Origin: an uncultured Acidimicrobiia bacterium
Lineage (GTDB): Bacteria; Actinomycetota; Acidimicrobiia; Spongiisociales; Spongiisociaceae
Length of the DNA: 24,122 nucleotides
Assembly (NCBI GenBank): GCA_937900165.1
Contig: CALCCX010000212.1
Coordinates: forward strand, 1-24,122
Direction: 5' to 3'
The notes beneath the pieces were generated by a model. It was not told where the DNA came from and searched no databases. It was given only the letters and a program-made list of their open reading frames with translations. The translations under genes and the position numbers were made by a program. Within the stretch, counting starts at the first letter, position 1; each line of letters starts with the position of its first letter. Below, in pieces: positions 1-7,378 of this stretch.

Positions 1-78
1 TGTTCTATTCTTTTTTTTTTAATGATACGGCGACCACCGAGATCTACACTCTTTCCCTACACGACGCTCTTCCGATCT
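1..78 (+). other. Illumina P5 flow-cell oligo/adapter contamination
   Basis: Bases 21-78 match the 58-nt Illumina TruSeq universal (P5) adapter from AATGATACGGCGACC to GCTCTTCCGATCT. They are preceded at 11-20 by exactly ten T, which is the spacer of the P5 oligo grafted on the flow cell. Bases 1-10 look like read noise beyond the end of that oligo. Genomic sequence begins at base 79. The pattern fits a short-insert read-through that was assembled onto the contig end without trimming. Nothing here is biological. Confidence 0.98.
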
Positions 79-1129
79 CTTTTTCCAGCAGATCTGGGGC
101 GGTCTCTTTCAGATAGGCGGACACCTTTTTGTTGGCTGCATCGTCATCGATCATGAGCCGACGGAAGTCGTTGGTGAAGTGTTCCCTGATCACTCGCAGG
201 AGCAGACTTGGTTCCTCGTAGACGGTCCTTGGTGCTGGTCCGTCTCCAAGAGACGCCTGAATCGTCTCCCATCGCTCCACAAGCCGGTTGATATCGGAAA
301 CGATCTCCTCGCGACTCGCCTTGGCGGCAGCCGTCCTCACGATCACACCGAAGCCGTCCGGCTTGGCCTCCTCGATGATCGTTCGTAGCCGGGCGCGTTC
401 ATCGTCTGGGAGCCTTCGTGATATGCCCTGGATGTCGGAATCAGGTACAAGTACGAGGTGTCGCCCTGGCACCGTCACCTCGTTCGACAGTCTGGCACCC
501 TTGCTGCCCATCGCATCCTTGACGACCTGCACCAAGATCTCATCACCAACCCTGAGCGCCTCCTCGATCCTGGGGCGCCTTCGTCCTTGTTTCGCCCGGT
601 CATACGAGATGTCACCCGCATACAGCACGCCGTTTTTTTCGGCCCCAAAATCGACGAACGCCGCTTCCATGCCTGGCAACACGTTCTTGACTTTCGCTAC
701 ATACATGTTGCCGGCCAATGATGTCTTGTCTTCCTTGGCGACGTAGTGCTCGACCAACACAGGGCCTTCCAGAACGACGATCTGCGTCTGGTGTGGCTTG
801 ACCCTGACCAGCATCTGTTTTCTGGCAGATTCGTCAGGGATGATGATTTCTTCGTCCCGGAGCTGCCCTGGCTTCCGGCTCGGGCGACGATCCGAGCCTT
901 GCGAACGGTTATGGTTACGTTGTTGGGAACGGCGCTCGTTCTTGGACGCACCCTTCCTGTTGCGATTGCCCCTGCCGTTGCTCTGCGAACGATCAGGAGT
1001 CGGCGACTCGACTACACGCCTGACACGAACTTTCTCGCTGCCAACCCTGCGCTCCTTGCGCGTCTCGGTGGCGGAATCGCCTACACCCCTTCGAATGACT
1101 TCTGGGGTTCTGCGGCGGAACAATGCCAT
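79..1129 (-). CDS. rne: Ribonuclease E/G family protein, 5' part (truncated at contig end)
   Basis: This is the N-terminal 350 residues of an RNase E/G-type endoribonuclease, which cleaves single-stranded RNA during mRNA decay and rRNA/tRNA processing. Residues 1-100 form a basic, low-complexity Arg/Asn/Gln/Ser-rich extension, as is common in actinobacterial RNase E. The catalytic half starts near residue 105, with an embedded S1 RNA-binding domain at about 139-215 (NMYVAKVKNVLPGMEAAFVD, then GVLYAGDI). The Mg-binding catalytic Asp residues and the Zn-link lie beyond the break and are not visible. The ATG at 1129 is chosen because AAGGAGA lies about 8 nt upstream; the reading frame stays open further upstream but that part does not look coding. 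The frame runs on into the adapter and gives a false tail IGRASCRERV, so the true gene is partial. rplU, rpmA and obg usually follow in actinobacteria but are not in the window. Confidence 0.93.
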
Positions 1130-1952
1130 GAAATGTCTCTCCTTTGGCGGCCTCGAGGGCCGGCCTAATACTGCAAATCGTCGGCGAACCGGAACTACCG
1201 GGGCCGAGCCTCCTCCCACAATTTGAGGATCGGCGGCTGATGCAAATCCTGTGCGAGGCATGTGTGAAACTCGATCGTGTTGAAAGCGGCGCTCCCCTCC
1301 GGCGTCGAGCATCGCTCGGACGTCGGCGGAAAGCCTGGACTTTCTCAACAACCAGGTCAGTGAGCCTGAGGAGCACGGCCAGGCTCGCGGCCTGTCCAAT
1401 CACAACGATCAATTTTGCCGTGCGACCGGGTCCACCGTCGCCAACCACGCCCGGATAGGCATGTTCGACGTAGGTGGTGGGGCCGACGCCGGTAGGCAAA
1501 CTCCGAAGCGGAGTCATACCAGTGCCTCCGAGGCTCGAACAAATCGGTCAACGCGTGACCTGCCACTCAGCGTAGCACTGTGACCCGATTTTCTGAGAAC
1601 CCCCTGCTCAGGGAGGCTTACCATGCTCTGAAGATCAAGGAGAAGGGCCTCCAGAAACAATTCAGGCTCTCCTCTTCCGATCTGCCGGTTTTAGGGTAGG
1701 AGGGTGGCCAGGCAATCCCCTCGCCACCCTCATCTGCCATTCCATACGTCCGGCCGGCGTTTGAAGGGGCTCTATGCGATCGACTATTTTCGACCACCCT
1801 CCTTACGAGCATGGCGAGAAACCAACTTTCGTGCGACGCATCGACAACCCGCTGTTAGGTGTGGACTAGGTCGGCGGCAGCTCCTGGGAACCATTGCCTG
1901 CCTGTCGGCTCGGCTGTCTCTCAAAATGCTCTATGTTGTTTGTATCGGCGCC
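1130..1952. other. Long spacer between tdk and rne, probable rne leader
   Basis: No convincing gene is visible in these 820 bases. Several inverted repeats are present: 1335-1357 (CCTGG/CCAGG arms), 1362-1386 (GAGCCTG/CAGGCTC, 7 bp, 11-nt loop), 1500-1514 (ACTCCG-AAG-CGGAGT) and 1701-1730 (AGGGTGGC/GCCACCCT, 8 bp, 14-nt loop). None is followed by a U-run in either direction, so they are not classical terminators. Open frames exist (a minus-strand one starts at 1517 behind a good GGAGG site), but they either run into rne in another frame or look random. A structured 5' leader for rne, which is autoregulated through its leader in enterobacteria, is a plausible but unproven reading. Confidence 0.4.
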
Positions 1953-2540
1953 CTACTGCTCGAAGCTGAGCTGTTGTGCTTCGTCTGGGTCGTAGCAGAT
2001 CCGACACCTCGCCTCGTAGGCATCGGTGGCACCGAGAACGACGAGTTCGGTCGACTCGACGATGCGTTGGGTGAAGTTGGCAGGACCGCCGCACCGGTGG
2101 CAAACGGCCAACATCTTCGTGACGTATTCCGCCCTGGTGGCCATCGTCGGAAGCGGCTCGAACGGCCGCCCGAGATAGTCGAGATCCAAACCAGCGACGA
2201 TGACCTGCTTGCCGGCCAAGGCAAGTTGTTCGACCACCTCGATGATGCCGGAGTCGAAGAACTGCACCTCATCGATGCCTATCACCTCTGTCTTGTCTTC
2301 AACCTCGTGTAGTAGCTGATCAGAGTCCGCAACCGCCATGGCCTCGACCTTGAGCGAGCTGTGGGACACCAGCTCAGTTGTCGAGTACCGATCATCGACA
2401 CCTGGCTTGAAGATCTGGACGGGGATCCTGGCGATTCTCACCCTGACCATTCGCCGAATCAGCTCCTCGCTTTTGCCAGAGAACATCGGCCCGCAAATCA
2501 CTTCCAACCAGCCACGGTCGCCACGTCGATACATGGACAT
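1953..2540 (-). CDS. tdk: Thymidine kinase
   Basis: Phosphorylates thymidine to dTMP with ATP in the salvage pathway, in the cytoplasm. The 195-residue length is typical of the type II (bacterial/TK1-like) family. The P-loop is seen near residues 15-25 (GPMFSGKSEELIRR), a Walker B-like IGIDEVQFF lies mid-protein, and the two structural zinc Cys pairs are present as CHRCGG and CRICYD. The lasso-region GATDAYEARCRIC is also family-typical. Two in-frame ATGs are possible, at 2540 and 2534. The weak AGGG upstream is better spaced for 2534, so the start is uncertain by two residues. It follows rodA after 44 nt and is probably co-transcribed with the wall genes. Tdk is missing from many actinobacteria, such as mycobacteria, so its presence helps describe the lineage. 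Confidence 0.95.
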   Translation of the reverse strand: MSMYRRGDRGWLEVICGPMFSGKSEELIRRMVRVRIARIPVQIFKPGVDDRYSTTELVSHSSLKVEAMAVADSDQLLHEVEDKTEVIGIDEVQFFDSGIIEVVEQLALAGKQVIVAGLDLDYLGRPFEPLPTMATRAEYVTKMLAVCHRCGGPANFTQRIVESTELVVLGATDAYEARCRICYDPDEAQQLSFEQ

Positions 2541-2584
2541 GCACCCTAGCCACGACGATCGGGCCGCGATCCCGCGAGCTGGGG

Positions 2585-3757
2585 TCAGTTGAGGGGTACG
2601 TACTCGCGACCGGGCACCGGCGACCTCGAGCGCCAAATGTTGTTGACGATCCCAAGGGCTCCGCCCATGGCGATCATGGCGGATCCTCCTGCGCTGATGA
2701 AGGGCAATGGAAGACCGGTCACCGGAGCGACGCCAACCGTCATGCCGATGTTGATGAAAACGTGAAAGATCAGCATCGTGGCGATCCCGACAGCTACGAG
2801 ACTGCCGAATCGATCCAGTGCGCCGTTGGCGATCACCAGAATCCTCCATATCAATATTCCATACGCACCTACGACCAAAGCACCTCCGATGAAGCCGAGC
2901 TGCTCTCCGATCGCGGTGAAGATGAAGTCAGATGTCTGGAATGGTACGAAGTTGAGCAACGTCTGGGGACCCTCGAACAAACCCTGCCCGAACAGCCCCC
3001 CGTTTCCTATCGCAATTCGAGAACGATCCAGGTTGTAGTTGAGACTCTCCAGAGCCGACTGCTGATCCAAGAATCCGAGGATGCGATTCACCTGGTAGTC
3101 CTCGAGCAGCTCGAGCTGCCAGAACGCAACGACCGCGGCCACGCCGGCTCCGATGAGAACGAGGAGTTGGCGAAAGGTCGTGCCGGCTGCGAAGAGCATG
3201 GCGAGGGTGATGAACCCAAAGACCATCATCGTCCCGAGGTCCGGCTGGCGAAAGATCAGAAACGATGGGAGAGAAACGACCAACACCGTCGCGATCAACC
3301 TTGCCCATCGCATGCCGGTCTCCGATGCAGGCGCAAGGATGGTCGCAACCACCATGATCACACCGAGCTTCGCGAACTCCGACGGTTGGAGTTGGAACGT
3401 CCCGATCGGAATCCAGCGCTGGGCGCTGCGCTGCTCTGGCATGAACAAAACGGCAAACAAGACCAGGACGACCGCTACAAAAAGGAAGGCGGCCGCGTTT
3501 CGGTATTGCCGATAGTCGACTATCGAGGCAACCACGAAGGCGACGATCGCGACACCGGCAAAAATCATCTGGCGGCGCATCGGCCCTGTCGGATCCAGGC
3601 CTTCGGCTTCCAATCGAACGAACGTGGCCGAGTAGACCATCAGCACACCAAGGGCCATCAATGCGACCATGATCACGAACATCAAAACGTCTGGGGTCGG
3701 CTTTCGACGGTCAGAAAGCAAACCACCGTGACTTCGAGGTCCAGCAAATACCGCCAT
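2585..3757 (-). CDS. rodA: Peptidoglycan glycosyltransferase RodA (SEDS family)
   Basis: Integral-membrane SEDS protein that polymerises lipid II into glycan strands for lateral-wall growth, working with the class B PBP encoded just upstream. It is 390 residues long with about ten hydrophobic segments. Family motifs include RWIPIG and LQPSEFAKL (residues 114-131), QPDLGT (171-176), the TSDFIF loop whose Asp277 matches the essential Asp of known RodA proteins, and the C-terminal GLPLPFISAGGSAM. The ATG shares its A with the TGA stop of the PBP2 gene (TGATG, 1-nt overlap), so translation is probably coupled. The ribosome site is weak (GAAGAG), which fits coupling. RodA rather than FtsW is favoured by the partner gene and the mre context. 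Confidence 0.95.
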   Translation of the reverse strand: MAVFAGPRSHGGLLSDRRKPTPDVLMFVIMVALMALGVLMVYSATFVRLEAEGLDPTGPMRRQMIFAGVAIVAFVVASIVDYRQYRNAAAFLFVAVVLVLFAVLFMPEQRSAQRWIPIGTFQLQPSEFAKLGVIMVVATILAPASETGMRWARLIATVLVVSLPSFLIFRQPDLGTMMVFGFITLAMLFAAGTTFRQLLVLIGAGVAAVVAFWQLELLEDYQVNRILGFLDQQSALESLNYNLDRSRIAIGNGGLFGQGLFEGPQTLLNFVPFQTSDFIFTAIGEQLGFIGGALVVGAYGILIWRILVIANGALDRFGSLVAVGIATMLIFHVFINIGMTVGVAPVTGLPLPFISAGGSAMIAMGGALGIVNNIWRSRSPVPGREYVPLN

Positions 3758-5694
3758 CAGTCGGTCTCTTCGCCGGCGACCAGGGGCGCAGGACTTCCAC
3801 CAAGGAGGTGGGTCAGAATCCGGGCAGCGGCTGGGGCCGCGACCGCACCGCCGGAACCACCCTCGTCGACCATCACCACGACAACGAACTCAGGGTTGCT
3901 GATCGGGGCGACACCGGCAAACCAGGCGGTTGCCGCGTGCCGAAGTCCCTCTGCGTCTGTGAAACCTTGGGCTGTGCCAGTCTTGCCTCCCATCTGAAGC
4001 TCGAGACCGTCGAGCCCGGTGAACGCGGCCGCAGCCGTTCCGCTGGTCCTGACCACTGAGCCCATGTCGGCCAACAAACTCGTCACAACGGCCGGATCAA
4101 TTTCGGGAGTACGCAATGGGCGTGGCCCAAAATCTCTGACAATTTCTCCATTCGCGTCGACGATCTTGTCGACCACCTGAGGTTGATAGACAGTGCCCCC
4201 GTTGACCATCGCCGCGTACGCGGTAGCCATCTGAATCGGCGTGACGAGGATCGAGCCTTGACCTACCGCCAAGTTCATGAGGTCGCCACCAAGCCAACCC
4301 TCTTCCCGAACACGCCAAGGCTGGGTCACCTGCCACTCGTCAAAGAGTTCACGGTCGGGCAAGATGCCAGCAGTCTCGAACGGGAGGTCAACCTGGGTCC
4401 TGCGCCCGAACCCGAGCACGGCAGCCCAATCCTGAAGAATATCCTCGTTGTCTGTGCCCTTGTAGTCGCGCCAGATCGATAGGGCGAGCTCCCAGAAGTA
4501 GATATTGCACGAACGCCGAAACGCGTCGTGGATGTTCTGGAGACCATCGGACGCTCTCGTCCAGTTCTGGTAGACGAGCTGGGAGTCGTCTACGAAGTCG
4601 GCCTTGAGCTGAGCGGAACATTCGATCGTCTGCTCGACACTCGTTGTGTCCCTTGGAGATATGTTTTCCATCATCGCCGTTATGTAGGTGACGGCTTTGA
4701 AGGCGGAGGCTGGTGGCTTGAGACCCTGGATTGCCAGGTTGTTGAAGGCAAAGGCTTCGGACAACGTTGCATATTCGTCCTCGCCGATGCCGCCAACGAA
4801 GGCTTGGGGCTCAAACGACGGATACGAGGCCATCGCAATGATCTCTCCGGTGTCGACTCTCATCACCAATGCCGTCGCCCGTTCGGTCGGCAACGTTCTC
4901 GCGTCTGCCGGTTCGTTTTCGTCTTTGCGATCCTGGGCCAGGACTACGACGTCGACCAGAATTTTTTCAACCACTTGCTGGGTAACAGAATCGATCGTCA
5001 GCCAGAGGGTGTCTCCTTGCAGCGGATCGGAGGCGTCTACCTGATCGAGGATGTCGCCCTGGGCATTGATCGTGTACCTGACCAAACCGGGGGTTCCCTG
5101 CAGAAACGCATCGTATTCGCGCTCGACTCCCAGCTTGCCCACAACAACATTGGGATCGAGATCGGGGTTCCGCTCGAGATCGGCGCTAGATGGAAACCCG
5201 ATGTGACCGAGCACGTGGGCCATCAACGAACCTTCGAGATAGAGGCGCTCTGGTAATGCCTCTATGGTTACCCCAGGCAGATCCAGGCGCTGCTCCAGGA
5301 CTGTGTAAGCCATGTCTGCGGTGATCTCCAGGTCCGAGACGAAGGCGATCTCGCCGCTGCCGGCCCTCTCCAATTCCGAGCGAATGACGATCGGACCGAC
5401 CTCGAGAATTGCAGAGAGACGCGACACCACCTGATCTTCGGCTTCGTCGGTGAGAACTGCCCGGTCCACAACCACCACCAACTCTGAGCGGCTGGTCGCC
5501 AAAGGGATCCCATTGGCGTCGACGATGTCACCCCTCGGGGCGATCTGGGATTCCGTAGCGATGGTGCTGCTTTCTGCCGCCGCCGCGTAAAGGGCGCCTT
5601 CGGCTAGCTGAACAAACCACAGGCGTACGAACAACACCGATAGGAGGCCGGTAAAGACAAACCCGAGAGTAGCCAGACGCCACCCAAACCTCAT
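3757..5694 (-). CDS. mrdA: Penicillin-binding protein 2 (class B transpeptidase, elongasome)
   Basis: Class B PBP that cross-links peptidoglycan during elongation as the partner of RodA. It has 645 residues, close to the usual 600-700. One N-terminal membrane helix (about residues 7-30) is followed by the dimerisation/pedestal region starting at APRGDIVDANG (52-62) and the transpeptidase domain. The three active-site motifs are intact: Ser330-Ala-Phe-Lys333 (SxxK), Ser395-Cys-Asn397 (SxN) and Lys571-Thr-Gly573 (KTG). The first motif is embedded in PPASAFK instead of the commoner PPGSTFK. The start ATG overlaps the mreD stop by 4 nt (ATGA), and the stop overlaps the rodA start by 1 nt. This tight coupling supports equal expression of the complex. 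Confidence 0.95.
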   Translation of the reverse strand: MRFGWRLATLGFVFTGLLSVLFVRLWFVQLAEGALYAAAAESSTIATESQIAPRGDIVDANGIPLATSRSELVVVVDRAVLTDEAEDQVVSRLSAILEVGPIVIRSELERAGSGEIAFVSDLEITADMAYTVLEQRLDLPGVTIEALPERLYLEGSLMAHVLGHIGFPSSADLERNPDLDPNVVVGKLGVEREYDAFLQGTPGLVRYTINAQGDILDQVDASDPLQGDTLWLTIDSVTQQVVEKILVDVVVLAQDRKDENEPADARTLPTERATALVMRVDTGEIIAMASYPSFEPQAFVGGIGEDEYATLSEAFAFNNLAIQGLKPPASAFKAVTYITAMMENISPRDTTSVEQTIECSAQLKADFVDDSQLVYQNWTRASDGLQNIHDAFRRSCNIYFWELALSIWRDYKGTDNEDILQDWAAVLGFGRRTQVDLPFETAGILPDRELFDEWQVTQPWRVREEGWLGGDLMNLAVGQGSILVTPIQMATAYAAMVNGGTVYQPQVVDKIVDANGEIVRDFGPRPLRTPEIDPAVVTSLLADMGSVVRTSGTAAAAFTGLDGLELQMGGKTGTAQGFTDAEGLRHAATAWFAGVAPISNPEFVVVVMVDEGGSGGAVAAPAAARILTHLLGGSPAPLVAGEETD

Positions 5695-6200
5695 AGGAGC
5701 GAAGCCTTGCGATGCCGATCGTCTCCGATGAACGAAGTCACCAGTGGCAATACCGCCAAGCCGAGAATCACGTTGTAGACAGGGACCAACAAGAGGGACC
5801 TCTGGACTTCAGGATCGTTGAGCATTCCCTGTCCGAACAGGGTACCCACCACCGCAACCAACAGGACACCGAGCAGCGAGAGCAAACCGACCGCGATCCC
5901 TGTCGCGACCGGGCTGAAGTCGTAACGATCCCTGGTCCGAACCCCAACCAGTGCCACGAGCGTGAACGAGAGGGCCTGCAAACCGAGCGGCGCCGAGCCA
6001 AACAGGTCGATCAGCACCCCGCCTGTAAACCCGAGGAGGACCGCCGGCTCTGGGTCCAACCAGCGAATACAGGCTATGACCGCAACAAGCACTATGTCGG
6101 CCGCCACGTCCAATGGACGGACTCTGGCGAACAAGGTCGTTTGCAGCAGGACTGCAAGTACCACCAATAGCAGCGAAAGCCCTATCTCACGGGTTTGCAT
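5691..6200 (-). CDS. mreD: Rod shape-determining protein MreD
   Basis: Small polytopic membrane protein of the elongasome, 169 residues, with about five hydrophobic segments and almost no soluble domain. Typical features are the N-terminal helix with LLQTTLFARV, the segment LGFTGGVLIDLFGSAPLG, and a basic C-terminus. The ATG at 6200 is chosen because AGGA lies about 6 nt upstream and because it gives the family length; the frame is open further upstream but only as an overlap with mreC. It overlaps the mreC 3' end by 14 nt and the PBP2 start by 4 nt. The family is poorly conserved in sequence, so the assignment rests on topology, motif and position. Confidence 0.9.
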   Translation of the reverse strand: MQTREIGLSLLLVVLAVLLQTTLFARVRPLDVAADIVLVAVIACIRWLDPEPAVLLGFTGGVLIDLFGSAPLGLQALSFTLVALVGVRTRDRYDFSPVATGIAVGLLSLLGVLLVAVVGTLFGQGMLNDPEVQRSLLLVPVYNVILGLAVLPLVTSFIGDDRHRKASLL

Positions 6201-7149
6201 CAGGGTCCTGCGCTCCTTCGCCAGGATCCTCGCCGGGGTCCGTAGTGCCGGTTGTGTCCCCTTCGGTGGCATCCTCGTCGACGGGATCCTCCTCGACGGG
6301 GACCGCGGTGTCTGGCGGCCACGGAATGATCGACACGAATGCCAGCCGCTCGATATCGGCGAGTGGTGCCACTCCGACCTCGAACTGTCCCGCGATGGGA
6401 GCAGCGGATTCGAGTGCGGTACCAACCAGCAACCCTCTCGGGTATTGCGTGGACGACTCGTACGGACCATAAGTTCGGAGTAGATCGCCCTGGACGACCA
6501 GAGTGGCGGTTTCGGAGAACACCCGCAGAGTCAACGAACCAGTGCCCCCTGCTTGGACAAGACCACGGGTCTGGTCCTCCAGCAAAACGACAATGCCTGG
6601 CGCGTTGGGTGAAGTGATCGGGACGATCGACGAATTTGCCTCAGAGACTTCGGCGACCACGCCAACCAGCGCACCCTCGGCGTCGACCACGGGCTGTCCC
6701 ACCTGGACTCCGTCTTTTGTTCCCTTGTTCACGGTGAACGCGAAATCGAGCGTTCCTCCCCTCCCTGTCACCTCGGCAGCAATCCCAACGTCTTCGAGGC
6801 CGTTTGGCAGGTCAAGGCCAAGGAGCTCGCGGAGCGCCTCGTTCTCGTTGGTGATGGTGTCCACCTGGGCGACGTTCTGTTCGAGTTCCGTAATGCGGTC
6901 GCGCAACCTGGCATTCTCCTCTCGGAGTCCCGCCAGGTTGGCCAAACCATCCGCTATATCGACGATGGGGTCAACGACCCTGTTGAGCAGGCCTTGAACT
7001 GGAGAAGCCAGCGTCTGTGCGCCACTGCGGAGGGTGCCGGCCACGCCTTCACTGGACGATCGTATGTCGAAGGTCATGAGCAGAAACGACAAGACGACCA
7101 GGCCGGTCGCCACGACCGCCGAACGGTCGGTTCTGCCATATGGTCTCAC
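6187..7149 (-). CDS. mreC: Rod shape-determining protein MreC
   Basis: Periplasm-facing scaffold of the elongasome that binds and activates PBP2. It has 320 residues: one N-terminal membrane helix (about 11-27), a coiled-coil region (about 74-112, rich in E/N/L/R), then the two beta-barrel domains with motifs such as GLVQAGGTGSL and YPRGLLVG. The last 45 residues are an acidic tail of Asp/Glu/Pro/Gly/Thr, which is not part of the core fold. The start is GTG at 7149, supported by GGAAGGA 7 nt upstream; the nearby ATG is out of frame. There is a 229-nt gap from mreB, unlike the tight packing of the genes that follow, so a separate promoter or a small gene could lie there. Confidence 0.94.
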   Translation of the reverse strand: MRPYGRTDRSAVVATGLVVLSFLLMTFDIRSSSEGVAGTLRSGAQTLASPVQGLLNRVVDPIVDIADGLANLAGLREENARLRDRITELEQNVAQVDTITNENEALRELLGLDLPNGLEDVGIAAEVTGRGGTLDFAFTVNKGTKDGVQVGQPVVDAEGALVGVVAEVSEANSSIVPITSPNAPGIVVLLEDQTRGLVQAGGTGSLTLRVFSETATLVVQGDLLRTYGPYESSTQYPRGLLVGTALESAAPIAGQFEVGVAPLADIERLAFVSIIPWPPDTAVPVEEDPVDEDATEGDTTGTTDPGEDPGEGAQDPDANP

Positions 7150-7378
7150 GAGCGCGTCCTTCCGGGATCACCGGATACGCCGGCTCCCGGCTTAGCCTGG
7201 ATCCAGTGACTCAGGGAGGCGAGTCGGCCGGCGGCTCCGGTGTCAGCGAGATTCAGGGTTGTGTCGGCTTTCACCATCTGTGAGGAGGGCCAGGCCTGAG
7301 AAGTCTCCTCCATGACTGGCGAGGCGGGCGAGGAGCCAATCCGTGCGGTGGATCTAGGCTTGGTGACTCCCACTTCTA
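7150..7378 (-). other. mreB-mreC spacer with a possible small ORF
   Basis: This 229-nt gap separates mreB from mreC. An open minus-strand frame crosses it and ends at 7146 in a TGA that overlaps the mreC GTG by 4 nt (GTGA). Internal ATGs at 7313 and 7277 would give about 55 or 43 residues. Third positions are about 70% G or C in my hand count, compatible with coding, but neither ATG has a good ribosome-binding site and I recognise no family. An imperfect inverted repeat (GAGGAG/CTCCTC) lies near 7290-7320. I see no clear promoter or terminator. Confidence 0.25.

Noticed and set aside
1701..1730. 8-bp inverted repeat as terminator of tdk
   Set aside because: The loop is 14 nt and no U-run follows on the minus strand, so it is recorded only as a hairpin.
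1618..1812. 64-codon minus-strand frame in the tdk-rne spacer
   Set aside because: No family resemblance, its composition looks random, and the purine-rich AAGGAGG lies inside the frame rather than before a start.
2762..3997. 411-codon plus-strand open frame
   Set aside because: It is antisense to rodA and the PBP2 3' end, rich in Arg/His/Asp/Gln with no recognisable motif. Both minus-strand genes are certain.
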